A stretch of 64,000 nucleotides of DNA from Planctomycetaceae bacterium (GCA_028284485.1 JANQRQ010000055.1:1-64000); one strand, 5' to 3'. Counted from the first letter of the stretch, positions 8,825 through 18,242 are shown. Notes: a model not told the origin generated them from the sequence alone. Numbers and translations are program-made.

Positions 8825-9057
8825 GGTTTGGTCCGTATCGATGCACGAGTGCTGCAGGCCTTATTGAATCGCCCTGCACAAGGAAATGGACATAGAAGTT
8901 CCCGTCAACATATCGCAGTGTCGTCGATTTTCAATGGAGAGGAACGTTAAGTCGGCATGAATGATCTGGTTGAGCGACACAACGCCGTCGACATGGAACG
9001 CAAGGACGCTGAACTGCTATGATTTCATGCGACTGGTTTCGAATCAGGGCCTGTCCC

Positions 9058-10035
9058 ATGAAACGATTACTCAACTCCCTATCCCATCCCATCATTTTGT
9101 TAGGGCTGTTCGTGCTGGTCGTCACGACGGCCGCGGCACTGCCGGTTTACCTCAACTATCGGCATACGCAACTGGTCATCGAACAGGTGGAGCCCCGTGG
9201 CGGAACGGCCAAAACAGAACTACCGGAGTGGTTCGATGCGCTACCGACAACGATGGCCGAAAGATGTCGTGATATTCTCGCCCGTATCACAGTGATCGGC
9301 GTCGATGACGTCGATGATTCTCTGCTCGCCGACATCTCCGGCTGCGATACGGTCCAGGATTTGTATTTCGGATTCATGGGGGACCCGTGTGATATCACAG
9401 ATGAGGGACTACGTGCCCTGAACCGACTAAAGCAATTGAAGAGACTTTTCCTCGACGCCCCGCACGTAACGAATGTGGGATTCCAACATATCGGGCAGCT
9501 ATCACAATTGGAATTGTTGATCGTCGAATCCCCGTTGGTGACTGATGATGGTCTGCGGCAACTTGCGGACCTGCGGCAATTGGAGTCTCTAACGCTGGTT
9601 GACTGCCAAATCACTGGTCGCGGATTGGCACATCTGCATGGATTGGGCTCGCTGGAAAACCTGCAACTACGCAACACGCCGTTAAACGACGAAGGCAAAG
9701 CGCAGCTTTCTGGTTTCGGTCAGCTACGTGTGTTGAGTTTCCGCGAGGCCCCAATCAACGATGGCGATCTCGTCCATCTCTTTGGCCTGACCAACCTCGA
9801 GTACATTGGATTTAGTGAGACCGATGTGTCGCCAAAAGGAATTGCCGGCCTGGCCGAGCAGATCGGCGGGATCTACTCGCTCGACTTTTCGGGATCGAAC
9901 ATTGGCGACGAGGTGCTGGAGGATTTGTTGTCACTGCCGAGCGTGATTCATCTTGATATCAGTGACACAAAACTCAGCGACGCTGGTGCCGACCGCCTCG
10001 AAGCAGCCTTTCCTGATATCTTTCTCGTGCGATAG
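9058..10035 (+). CDS. Membrane-anchored leucine-rich-repeat protein
   Basis: 325 residues from the ATG at 9058, which puts a basic residue pair before a single N-terminal membrane segment (residues about 8-30). Beyond it, from about residue 85, are roughly nine LRR units of about 24 residues with the pattern LxxLxxLxLxxTxITDxGLxxL (for example RQLESLTLVDCQITGRGLAHL). The repeats should lie outside the cytoplasm. A paralogous pair at 25493 and 26435 has the same architecture, though their N-terminal regions are closer to each other than to this one. Partner unknown. Confidence 0.85.
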   Translation: MKRLLNSLSHPIILLGLFVLVVTTAAALPVYLNYRHTQLVIEQVEPRGGTAKTELPEWFDALPTTMAERCRDILARITVIGVDDVDDSLLADISGCDTVQDLYFGFMGDPCDITDEGLRALNRLKQLKRLFLDAPHVTNVGFQHIGQLSQLELLIVESPLVTDDGLRQLADLRQLESLTLVDCQITGRGLAHLHGLGSLENLQLRNTPLNDEGKAQLSGFGQLRVLSFREAPINDGDLVHLFGLTNLEYIGFSETDVSPKGIAGLAEQIGGIYSLDFSGSNIGDEVLEDLLSLPSVIHLDISDTKLSDAGADRLEAAFPDIFLVR

Positions 10036-10075
10036 GTCGCTTCGGTAATTGAGTAGAAGCCACATCAAGACGGTG

Positions 10076-10137
10076 TCACGGCTTCCACATGTCGACAAAC
10101 GCCAGGAAGACCTTTTCGTTTCGCCGCGTCCTGCCCA
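10076..10137 (-). pseudogene. Fragment homologous to the 3' end of the thioredoxin-like gene at 15632
   Basis: On the minus strand this reads MGRTRRNEKVFLAFVDMWKP then stop. The last 15 codons match the C-terminus of the gene at 15632-16246 (NEKVFLAFLDKWKP then stop) with two substitutions, and the nucleotide match extends over roughly 57 bases at about 80 percent by eye. It begins 9 bp downstream of the stop codon of the propeller gene at 10147. No start codon or upstream half of the domain is present, so it is a remnant, not a gene. Confidence 0.6.
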
Positions 10138-10146
10138 TGATCAACT

Positions 10147-13100
10147 TCACCGCATGAACTTGAACGAATTCTCGAAAGTGTCGGGGCTTTCGAGCCGGAA
10201 TACGCGGGGAGTGCCAACAGTCTTGGCTTCGTCCTCGGTGACGTGCACCAGTTTAACACGGTAGTGCCCGGCGTCGGTTAACGGTCCAGGCCGACGTCGG
10301 TTTTGGTTATTCCCTTCGCGCTTTCGGCGCAGGTCCCAGTGGACGCGATTCACTCCAGCGGTGGTCGGGATATTAAAGGTTTGAACGGCGACCCCCTCTC
10401 TCGACTCGATCGAAAGCGAAAGCCGGCTGCCCGATCTTTCTGGAATCGCTTCTTTCAGGAAGTACCATATCGAGACGCCGACACGTGGGTTGGGCGTCGC
10501 TGCGTTGCCAAAAACGGCTTCCACATGACTAAGCTCATCGTAGACCCAGGTATCCCGCGGCGGGAACAATTCTGCCGCCGTGGCAAAGCTTTTCACGCGC
10601 ATGTGCCGCAGAATGCTCATGTCGTCGAGAATGTAGAATCCGCGTCCAAAGGTGGCGGCGACGAGATCATGTTCACGCGGGTGAATCGCCAGATCGCGGA
10701 CAGCGGCCGTGGGGAGACCGTTTTTCAGCGGGAACCATCTCTGCCCGCGATCGACGGTGCAGAATACTCCCAGCTCGGTTCCAACGAACAGCAAATCTTC
10801 ATTGAAATGGTCTTCGATCACGCACCAGACGACATGCCGATGCGGCAGGTTGGCGGCGATCGAGGTCCAGGTCTTTCCCCCGTCATCACTACGAATCAAG
10901 TAGGGATGAAAGTCGTCCCGTTTATGGTTTTTTAGCGAGACGTACAACCGGTTGATGTTGTGCTGAGAAAGGCAAATATCCGAGACATAGGTCCCTTCCG
11001 GAATATCCGGAAAGTCGTCGTGCTTGCTCCACCGGCCGCCACCATCGGGCGAGATATGCACAAGACCGTCATCGGTTCCTACGGCCAATAGACCCTCTTG
11101 AATCTTCGACTCGTCCAATGCTGTGATCACGCTAAGCGTGGTCGTAAAGCGATTCTTCTGAACGGCGTCTTCCCCCCAAACTCGGCCCATAATGGGAAGC
11201 GTGTTGGCATCCAATTGACGTGTGAGGTCGTCACTGACCGCTTGCCAATGGTCGCCTCGATCGTCACTGCGGTACAGTCGATTCCCCGCGAAATACAATC
11301 GCGTTGGCGAATGGGGACTAATGAGTAATGGCGAATCCCAGTGCCAACGGTCGACCGAATCATCGGACTCCGGCTCCGGCTGCAGATTGACTCTGCTTCC
11401 GGTTTGCATATTGAACCGTTGCAGGCCCCCATTCTGGGAGAGGGTATAAATGATCTGACGATTGCCAGGCTCAATTCTCGTTTGAAATCCGTCAGCTCCG
11501 CCCGTTCGAAACCATTCACTTGTCCGGATCCCCGCCTGATTCGTTGTGCGGGATGGACCGGCCATCGAACCGTTGTCCTGCGTGCCCCCGTAGACGTTGT
11601 AGAACGGGGTCGCGTCGTCAAGCGCTACCCGGTAGAACTGCGCGGTTGGTAGGTTGGTAAAGTGCCGCCAGGTACGACCCCGATCATGCGACTCATACAC
11701 CCCTCCGTCATTGCCAACCAGAAGATGATTGGCATCTTCGGGATCAATGATCATGTCGTGGTTGTCAACGTGCATATTCCAACGGACGGGTTGGAATGTC
11801 CGACCGCCGTCTTCGCTGATCTGAATCCTGACATCCATGGCAATCAACCGATCAAACTGGTGTGGGTCTGCAAAAAGCTCACCGTAATACTGTGGGTCGA
11901 TGACCTGGAAATCACTGTTGCGCTGCCAGGACTGGCCTCTGTCGGACGACCGAAAGAGCCCGCCGGCATCGCCCGCCGCAGTGACCAAAGCGTAAACGAC
12001 ATCCGGTTTCTGCGGCGAGATCGCCAGCGCAATGCGGCCCATGTCCACTGAGGGCAATCCCTCCGACAACTTCTGCCAGTTTTGTCCGCCGTCGGTGGTT
12101 TTGTAGATGCCAGATTCCGGGCCGCCACCGATCAATTGTCCCACACGCCGACGACGCTGAAACGCACTGGCATAAAGCACGTTGGGATCGCGAGGATCCA
12201 TCGCCACATTGGTTACTCCGGTGTCGTCACTAATCGACAAAACTCGATGCCAGCTTCTTCCACCGTCGATGGTCTTGTACAACCCACGATCTCCTCCCGG
12301 TCCCCACAGTGGGCCTTCCGCAGCGACATAAACAGTGTTCGAGTCGCGGGGATCGATCAAGATCTTCGCAATGTGCTGTGAATCGCGGAGCCCGACATTC
12401 GACCAACTTTCGCCTCCATCGGTGCTCTTATAAACTCCATCGCCGTAACCGACGCTGCGGTTCGAAATGTTCTCTCCCGTACCCAGCCACACGACCTGCG
12501 AGTTTTTGGGATCGACAGTCACGCAGCCGAGTGAATACGAACCACCGTCGTCGAAGATCGATGTCCAGGAGGTCCCGCGGTTGGTCGTCTTCCAAAGTCC
12601 CCCCGAACCATGTGCGACATACCAAATGCTGTCGTTTGCAGGATCGACTTCGATGTCGGCGATGCGTCCCGGCTTGAACGTCGGTCCGATGGAACGAAAC
12701 TCGAGCTGTTGCGTGAGGTCTTCAGTAACCTGATGGATGAGCGTTTTTTCAGCAGCCGTGACTGGTGGTTCTGATGTGACGGAGCTGACGTCCAGCGAGA
12801 ACATACTGCGCCCATGTGTTGCGGCGATCAACTGACGTTTGCGGGCATGGATGGCCAGGTCATGCACGGGCGTCGTCGGCAATGTCGTACTGAGTGATTG
12901 CCATGAGCCACCTGTGTCGGTTGAGACGAAGACTCCCATATCCGTGCCGATATACAGGATGTTGGGATCTTTCGGGTCCTCGCGAATGACGTTGATCGAT
13001 TCCGCCGGAAGATCATGGGCTAATGAATTCCAGGTCTTCCCGGAATCGGTCGACCGATACAGGTATGCGGCGAAGTCGTCTTCACGAAAACCGGTCAGCG

Positions 13101-15051
13101 AAACGTACACCGTACCTAGGTCATGACGGGATGCGATGACTCGGCTGACCCATTTCTGCGGGATTCCGTCGTAGCACTTTGTCCAGGTGCGACCATCGTC
13201 TTGTGTGTAGTGTATCTGTCCATTCTCCAACCCAACGTAAATCAAACCAGCTTGCAGCCGCGATTCCGAAATCGATGTGATTACACCCAACGGGACCGCC
13301 GCTCGATTACCGAGTTCGGGATCAGCAGCAAACTCTGGACTGACTGCGGTCCACGCTTCGCCCCGGTTCGTCGACTTCAGCAATTTGTTGGCACCCACAT
13401 AAAGCGTTCGCGGATCGTAATGCGAAATAACAAACGGTGTGTGCCACCCGAAGCGATAGGGCTGTTCCCCCTCGCTGGCTCGGGGACGAATGTGCTGATC
13501 CCCATCGGCACCCGTCAACGGCGAACCGCCGAGTTTCTTTCGCCACATGTCGCCGTGTTGATGTTCGTAATAAATCCAATCCGAATCGGTCGGATCGGGA
13601 AGGGTTACGAAACCATCTCCACCGCCCCATCGGTCAAGAAAGACCTGGGACCAGCGGTCTTCGTTGATGTAATCCAATTGTGCCGATCCCGGTCCCATAT
13701 GCGAGGCGTTGTCCTGTGTCCCGCCGTAAACTCGAAATGGTACGCGGTCCTCTTCGATGTGAACCGTGTAGAACTCACCGATCGGAAGATTGTTAATATG
13801 CAGCCAGGTATGGCCTCGATCGTAGGAAATGTAGAAACCGCCATCGTTCCCCAGCAGCACTCGGTCCGGGTTCTCCGGGTCGATCCACATGTCGTGCTGG
13901 TCTAAATGCATGCGGCGCGTCTTGTGCGGATGAAGACGTACGATGTGCTCTTCAATCGGTTCGAAGTTCCGTCCACCATCATCCGAGTGGTAAAGGCGAT
14001 TGCCGAGAATGAACAGCTCATTTTCGTTGTCAGGCGCAACGCGAATGTCGGCGAACTTCCAGCCGTATTGGGTGTAGACTCCGTACAAACTCTTCTCGTG
14101 GGTTCGGTTCCAGGTTTGCCCTTTGTCATCGGAACGATAAACCTCTGCACCGACGATGCGTTCGCCTGAGGGAGCCCAATTATCCATAAACGCATAAACG
14201 ACGTTGGGACTGCTCGGCGCTATGGCCAAACCACAGCGTCCCAAGTCGACCCCCTCGGGCAGACCACCACCGAGCCGACGCCATATCGCCCCACCATCTT
14301 CGGTTTTGTAGATTCCGCTTTCCGGACCGGCCATCGTGAATTGCGTTTTGTTCCACGCGGCCGCGTACAGTGTGTCCGGGTCCTCGGGATCCATCACCAA
14401 ATCGACCACTCCAGTTTGGTCATTGATCGCCAGTACATGTTCCCAATGTTCACCGCCGTCAACGGTCTTGAACAATCCGCGCTCGGCGTTGTCTGACCAG
14501 GAGTGACCGACAGCCGCAACGTAAACCGTGTCCGGATCGGTGGGATGAATGACAATTCTGCCGATGTGATGTGTGTCGACCAATCCGAGATGTGTCCAGT
14601 TCTCACCCCCGTCGGTCGACTTGCACACGCCCATTCCTGCGTAGGAATAACCGCTATGTCGAGGCTGTGTCTCTCCCGTTCCCACCCAAATGACATCGGG
14701 ATCCGACGGAGCGATCGCAACATCGCCGATCGTGAAACTGCACTCGTGCTCGAAGATGGGTGTCCACGTCAGCCCGTTATTGGTCGACTTCCAAAGGTTA
14801 CCCGACCCGGGACCGACATAAATTGTCGGACCACTTACGGCGATCGCTTCGATACGACCACCCTGCCGTGTCGGGCCCATCGGCGACCACTCGAGATCGC
14901 GATAGACCGAAGTCCGATCCATTTCGACGCGCTGCTGCCACGCGGCGAGCCGCGCCTGCGGAGGCGTGGCCTGCGACCAAGCGTGCGATGAGCTCGACAG
15001 ACAGAAAACTAGGAAGACAAAAATGCGAAGCGAGACTGAGATCCATTGCAT
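10147..15051 (-). CDS. Exported double sortilin/BNR-type beta-propeller protein
   Basis: 1634 residues with a signal peptide (residues 1-26, ending SSSSHAWSQ). The mature protein is an internal duplication: residues about 45-745 and about 778-1500 each begin with a LEWSPMGPT or LEFRSIGPT strand and run through the same series of Asp-box blades (S-x-D-x-G-x-x-W, seen as STDGGENW, STNNGLTW, SDDKGQTW, STDGGESW and others). This is the VPS10/BNR-repeat glycosidase-like fold known from sortilin and from secreted planctomycete proteins. The last 130 residues, after the propellers, end in FKFMR. No catalytic motif is visible. The candidate selenoprotein lies upstream in the same direction. Confidence 0.88.
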   Translation of the reverse strand: MQWISVSLRIFVFLVFCLSSSSHAWSQATPPQARLAAWQQRVEMDRTSVYRDLEWSPMGPTRQGGRIEAIAVSGPTIYVGPGSGNLWKSTNNGLTWTPIFEHECSFTIGDVAIAPSDPDVIWVGTGETQPRHSGYSYAGMGVCKSTDGGENWTHLGLVDTHHIGRIVIHPTDPDTVYVAAVGHSWSDNAERGLFKTVDGGEHWEHVLAINDQTGVVDLVMDPEDPDTLYAAAWNKTQFTMAGPESGIYKTEDGGAIWRRLGGGLPEGVDLGRCGLAIAPSSPNVVYAFMDNWAPSGERIVGAEVYRSDDKGQTWNRTHEKSLYGVYTQYGWKFADIRVAPDNENELFILGNRLYHSDDGGRNFEPIEEHIVRLHPHKTRRMHLDQHDMWIDPENPDRVLLGNDGGFYISYDRGHTWLHINNLPIGEFYTVHIEEDRVPFRVYGGTQDNASHMGPGSAQLDYINEDRWSQVFLDRWGGGDGFVTLPDPTDSDWIYYEHQHGDMWRKKLGGSPLTGADGDQHIRPRASEGEQPYRFGWHTPFVISHYDPRTLYVGANKLLKSTNRGEAWTAVSPEFAADPELGNRAAVPLGVITSISESRLQAGLIYVGLENGQIHYTQDDGRTWTKCYDGIPQKWVSRVIASRHDLGTVYVSLTGFREDDFAAYLYRSTDSGKTWNSLAHDLPAESINVIREDPKDPNILYIGTDMGVFVSTDTGGSWQSLSTTLPTTPVHDLAIHARKRQLIAATHGRSMFSLDVSSVTSEPPVTAAEKTLIHQVTEDLTQQLEFRSIGPTFKPGRIADIEVDPANDSIWYVAHGSGGLWKTTNRGTSWTSIFDDGGSYSLGCVTVDPKNSQVVWLGTGENISNRSVGYGDGVYKSTDGGESWSNVGLRDSQHIAKILIDPRDSNTVYVAAEGPLWGPGGDRGLYKTIDGGRSWHRVLSISDDTGVTNVAMDPRDPNVLYASAFQRRRRVGQLIGGGPESGIYKTTDGGQNWQKLSEGLPSVDMGRIALAISPQKPDVVYALVTAAGDAGGLFRSSDRGQSWQRNSDFQVIDPQYYGELFADPHQFDRLIAMDVRIQISEDGGRTFQPVRWNMHVDNHDMIIDPEDANHLLVGNDGGVYESHDRGRTWRHFTNLPTAQFYRVALDDATPFYNVYGGTQDNGSMAGPSRTTNQAGIRTSEWFRTGGADGFQTRIEPGNRQIIYTLSQNGGLQRFNMQTGSRVNLQPEPESDDSVDRWHWDSPLLISPHSPTRLYFAGNRLYRSDDRGDHWQAVSDDLTRQLDANTLPIMGRVWGEDAVQKNRFTTTLSVITALDESKIQEGLLAVGTDDGLVHISPDGGGRWSKHDDFPDIPEGTYVSDICLSQHNINRLYVSLKNHKRDDFHPYLIRSDDGGKTWTSIAANLPHRHVVWCVIEDHFNEDLLFVGTELGVFCTVDRGQRWFPLKNGLPTAAVRDLAIHPREHDLVAATFGRGFYILDDMSILRHMRVKSFATAAELFPPRDTWVYDELSHVEAVFGNAATPNPRVGVSIWYFLKEAIPERSGSRLSLSIESREGVAVQTFNIPTTAGVNRVHWDLRRKREGNNQNRRRPGPLTDAGHYRVKLVHVTEDEAKTVGTPRVFRLESPDTFENSFKFMR

Positions 15052-15631
15052 TGGTCAAGAGCCTAAGGTGCACTTCAAAGTTGGATTCGACTTGACCTGA
15101 CTGGAGAACCATCGATGTTGTGGGTCGGCAGAGCGAGCTGCCTGCGATCCCCGAATTGTTCAGCCAGGGAGAAAAGTCGCGAATGATTCTGCTCCATTCC
15201 TGCAACGCTTCCATTCTCGTCCGGATCAAAGCGAGTCGAGAATTGACGTAGCGACATTTGAGTTGTTCTCGACGCGATTCACACTACGTCAGCCGCTACA
15301 GCAACACTAGACGGAGTCCAGTTATCCGGTGGTAGAGTTCAACGGCCGCTTGGTCGCCGACACTTTACTTCGAGACGCCCCATTATCTCTGCTCAACGGA
15401 CTCGAATCCAGCCGCATCCAACAAAGTCGGTGTTCGATACGATGCTAAGCCAAAGAAACGGCTGCATTCTCGGCATCAACGAGGATCTCACCCAGTCGAT
15501 TTCGCGGCCCGGCCGAAACCTGTCGTTTCGGTCAGGGGTCTCCCTGAAGGCAACGAATTCCAATTGCCGACGATGGCGACATTCGAATGGCACTAGTGCA
15601 CTTTCAGCAGACGGCTATCCAGCGCCACTCG
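15052..15631. other. 580-bp gene-free gap holding a dispersed repeat (15251-15319)
   Basis: No supported gene. The segment 15251-15319 (GCGACATTTGAGTTGTTCTC through CTAGACGGAGTC) has a divergent second copy at 52738-52807 (GCGACTTTCGCGTTGTTTTC through GCGAGACGGAGTC). The gap presumably also carries the promoter of the propeller gene, which I cannot identify. Confidence 0.5.
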
Positions 15632-16246
15632 TTACGGCTTCCACTTATCGAGAAACGCCAAGAAAACCTTCTCGTTGTAGCCGCGACCTTGTTCCAACTC
15701 GCCCGTTCGCTGTTGATGCAGAAACGTGCCGTCGGAGTCTAATACCAAGAAATAAGGATAGGCGGGAATCGGCGGATAGTTCCCCAGGAATTCTTCGTTG
15801 TCGTTCCCGTCGCCGTAGCTGACTTTCATGATGATGTAGTTTTCATTCAGCGACTTGGCCACCGCTTCATTCGAATGAACGAACTCGTTCAAAAGTTTGC
15901 ACCAGCCTCACCAGTTGCCGCCAACTTCCAGAATGATTCTTTTTCCGCCTTGGCTCGCCTGCGCGATGGTCGCCTGCAGATCTTTTGCTGGGTCGCGCTC
16001 GGCGATGTACTCGGCAACCGAGTAGACCGGTTCGACTTCCAGTCGGCTGCTCGTTTCAGCCGGCTCTTGCGGCGTGTCTTCGTCTGCAGCGGGCGATTGC
16101 GCATCGGGCGATTCTGAATCTTCGCTGACCGCAGTTGTTGAAGTGTTGGCCGGGGCGGGAGACTCGGAATCCGGCTGCGTGCCACAACCCGCGGCGAAGA
16201 GCATGAGGCCCGACAACAAAATGAATGAGGTCGTTCGAACATCCAT
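15632..16246 (-). CDS. Thioredoxin-like lipoprotein with in-frame TGA at the active site (candidate selenoprotein)
   Basis: Read through one TGA the gene encodes 204 residues. Residues 1-21 are a lipoprotein leader with lipobox AAGC (Cys21); 22-75 is a Ser/Asp/Pro/Glu-rich linker; about 85-204 is a thioredoxin fold. The first half ends GGNW, then TGA (complement of 15908-15910), then GWCKLLNEF in the same frame. Thioredoxin relatives have W-C-G-W-C-K here, so the TGA sits exactly at the first catalytic cysteine, giving U-G-W-C at 113-116. The mRNA carries a hairpin 17-32 bases after the TGA (stem UGAACG/CGUUCA, loop AGUU), fitting bacterial SECIS geometry as I recall it. Alternatives: a Cys-to-stop point mutation (TGC or TGT to TGA) making a pseudogene, or a sequencing error. 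Likely role if functional: periplasmic thiol/selenol redox chemistry. Confidence 0.65.
15876..15891 (-). promoter_or_regulatory. Candidate bacterial SECIS-type hairpin
   Basis: On the minus strand TGAACGAGTTCGTTCA forms a 6-bp stem with a four-base AGTT loop, whose first base is 22 nt after the TGA at 15908-15910. A guanosine at loop position two and this spacing agree with the bacterial SECIS rules as I remember them. A second palindrome, TTCATTCGAATGAA, overlaps its 3' side and could compete. Confidence 0.45.
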
Positions 16247-17056
16247 ACCTGGCTCCTCCTGATATTGAAGACACCGGCATTATCGTGGAATCAGAACAAC
16301 GCTTGCAACAAGTTCTTTCGGATAGACCATGATTTCCATTTGGCAGGGCGAAGCTCTAGTGCAGCTGCCGGCTCAGCAGGAGCTTCGCCCTCCCGATGAA
16401 CCGCTTATGCGGGAATGACGGCCCGCAGCGTGGTCATATGTTGTTCGGAAAGGCGGCCATTCGTTCAGCTGGGGCTATGCATGCTGAACTGCTACACAAG
16501 TCGCATACCGCCCCAGCCACCCGCCGTATCACTCAGTGGCACAGACATTCCTGTCTGTGAGTAAGACAGTTCGTTCGTCCTTCCCCGTGATCAGGTTTGC
16601 TGCGAATCAATCAGCGGTAATGCTCGCAAGCGTGACTTGCCAACATACGCGCCGCTTGGCTCAGCAGGAGCTTCGCCCTCCCAATGAACCGCTTCCGCGG
16701 GAATGACGTCCCGCAGGGTGCCACCTATAGAAAGTCCGAAGTCAATGCATAATTCGGGTGGCGAGGCTCACTCCGATTTTGATTCGGAGGGTCCTCTTTG
16801 GTCTCGGGGCGTTTGTCCCACGCAGTCAATTGGGAGGAGTGTCGTCTTCTTTCAAGGCATCACTGGAGGGATCGGATTCTCCGTTCAAGGGCAGTCACCG
16901 GTGTGCCGCCCAGCCACCTATCGGGGACTCGAGGTCCAAGGAGATTTGTGAACGTGCCGTCCAGGCACAGCCGGTTCAGTCATGGCCTGGAACCGACGAC
17001 AGTTGGCCGCGGTTCAATGGCACCCTAGGAACTCGACTGCACAGTTCGGGATCACC
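16247..17056. other. 810-bp region of short repeats and possible IS110 non-coding end
   Basis: From 16365 to 16440 and again from 16655 to 16715 the same phrase occurs twice (GGCTCAGCAGGAGCTTCGCC, then CTTATGC or CTTCCGC and GGGAATGACG). The palindromic repeat unit at 16468-16528 is followed by an ACAGACATTCCTGTCTGT hairpin. From about 16740 to 17056, directly downstream of the transposase gene, the sequence is non-repetitive and non-coding; in IS110/IS1111 relatives such flanks carry the guide (bridge) RNA. Confidence 0.45.
16468..16528. repeat. Single unit of the palindromic repeat
   Basis: Begins AGCTGGGGCTATG and ends CGCCCCAGCCACCC, corresponding to the right-hand unit of the doublets at 3628, 4523 and 5865. 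The downstream ACAGACATTCCTGTCTGT hairpin is shared with the 5865 copy. Confidence 0.6.
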
Positions 17057-18200
17057 TCATGTCTCGATCGACACCGTCCTCCTGCTCGTAATGCGATCCG
17101 GATCATACGCTTGTCCGCTTTTCCACAGACTCCAGAGGGTCGCCGCCAGTGCGCGTGCGACATTCCGCTTCGCATTTGCCGGGTGGAGTCCTTGTGCTCT
17201 CCATGCTTGGTACCTGTCGGCGAACGGGTTGTCCTCCTGGGCGACCGCCGACTTTGCCGCTCCCAGGAGGACGTCTTTGAGTTTCCGGTGCCCCTGCCGC
17301 GAGAGACGGGTCCGCACCGGCCCCCCACCACTGTGACGTCGCTCCAGACCGATGCCGCTGTAACGCCACAACGCGGCTTTGCTCGGAAAGCGATGTGGTG
17401 TGTCGATCAGGGCATAAAATGTCACGCCTCGAATCCAACTGATCCCCGGTAGCGCCGTGAACCGCTGGACCGATTCAATGTTCTTCGCCGCACCGACGAG
17501 CATTTTTCTCAGCGTCTCTTCGCGTGCGCAGAGCAGCTCGTACGTCTCCCGCACGAACTCCCAACTCACACGGAGCAGTGCATCCGTCGGCAGCGTCGAC
17601 AGACACCGCTGCCAGGTATTCTCGTTCAACAGATCCGCCGCACGGACGAATGCTCCCTGTCGCCGACACAGCCCGGCTAACTGGTTCCCCTGACGAACAC
17701 GCTCACGGACACGGTCGTGATAGAGCAGGACCTGTTGTTTCAGAAGCGACCGTTCGTGCGAACCGGCTTGGTGAACAGCCTTCAAGTATCTGCCACGGTA
17801 GAGTTCCGCCAGTTTGAAGGCGTCAACCGGGTCGTCCTTGTCACCATCTCGTGCAATCCAGTGATTCCGCCGGGGTTCACAGACGATGAGTTCGTCGACG
17901 TGTGGCCTCAGTTCTCGCGCCAGCCAGTCGGCGAGCGGACCTTCTTCAAACGTCAATTGCCGTACACGCCGGACTGCCTTGAGACATTGGACCAACGCAG
18001 GAACCGACGTCTCACACCGATCCCGTCGCACGAGTTTTCCTCCGCCAGTCACCACGGCCATTTCCGAGAACGCACAATGCACGTCGAGTGCGATATAATA
18101 CTCTGTCATGCTGGGGTCTCCGTGAGGATGAAGATTCAGGTCGTCGAATAACCCGAATACTACACCTTCAGAGGCCCCGGCTTCCTATATCTTCATGGCC
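16740..18200 (-). mobile_element. IS110-family insertion sequence (ends approximate)
   Basis: Defined by the intact transposase gene at 17057-18109 plus flanking non-coding sequence. IS110 elements have no terminal inverted repeats or obvious target duplication, so ends cannot be placed from one copy; the limits given enclose the non-repetitive flanks between the dispersed repeats at 16470-16715 and 18243. Confidence 0.5.
17057..18109 (-). CDS. IS110-family transposase
   Basis: 350 residues, a normal full length for the family. The N-terminal DEDD (RuvC-like) domain shows LDVH (D9), FEEG (E55 or E56), and DKDDPVDAFKLAEL (D92/D93, D96). The C-terminal Transposase_20 domain is recognisable from LPGISWIRGVTFYALI, then RFPSKAALWRYSGIGLERRHSGGG and KRNVARALAATLW. 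Members recombine DNA as a circular intermediate under guidance of an element-encoded RNA. The frame is intact, so the element may be functional. Confidence 0.93.
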   Translation of the reverse strand: MTEYYIALDVHCAFSEMAVVTGGGKLVRRDRCETSVPALVQCLKAVRRVRQLTFEEGPLADWLARELRPHVDELIVCEPRRNHWIARDGDKDDPVDAFKLAELYRGRYLKAVHQAGSHERSLLKQQVLLYHDRVRERVRQGNQLAGLCRRQGAFVRAADLLNENTWQRCLSTLPTDALLRVSWEFVRETYELLCAREETLRKMLVGAAKNIESVQRFTALPGISWIRGVTFYALIDTPHRFPSKAALWRYSGIGLERRHSGGGPVRTRLSRQGHRKLKDVLLGAAKSAVAQEDNPFADRYQAWRAQGLHPANAKRNVARALAATLWSLWKSGQAYDPDRITSRRTVSIET

Positions 18201-18242
18201 ACGTCGCGTCCGCAGAGCGGTAATGTGTATCAGCGTTAAACC

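Noticed and set aside
13123-13905. Plus-strand open frame of 260 codons
   Set aside because: Antisense shadow of the propeller gene, which is supported by Asp-box repeats throughout.
15632-15892. Separate 86-codon gene beginning at an internal Met
   Set aside because: It begins inside the thioredoxin domain, after the active-site Cys, and lacks a start region; joining it across the TGA to the upstream frame gives a complete thioredoxin-like lipoprotein.
16758-17336. Plus-strand open frame of 192 codons
   Set aside because: It overlaps the transposase antisense and its 5' part lies in the non-coding IS flank; composition is not protein-like.
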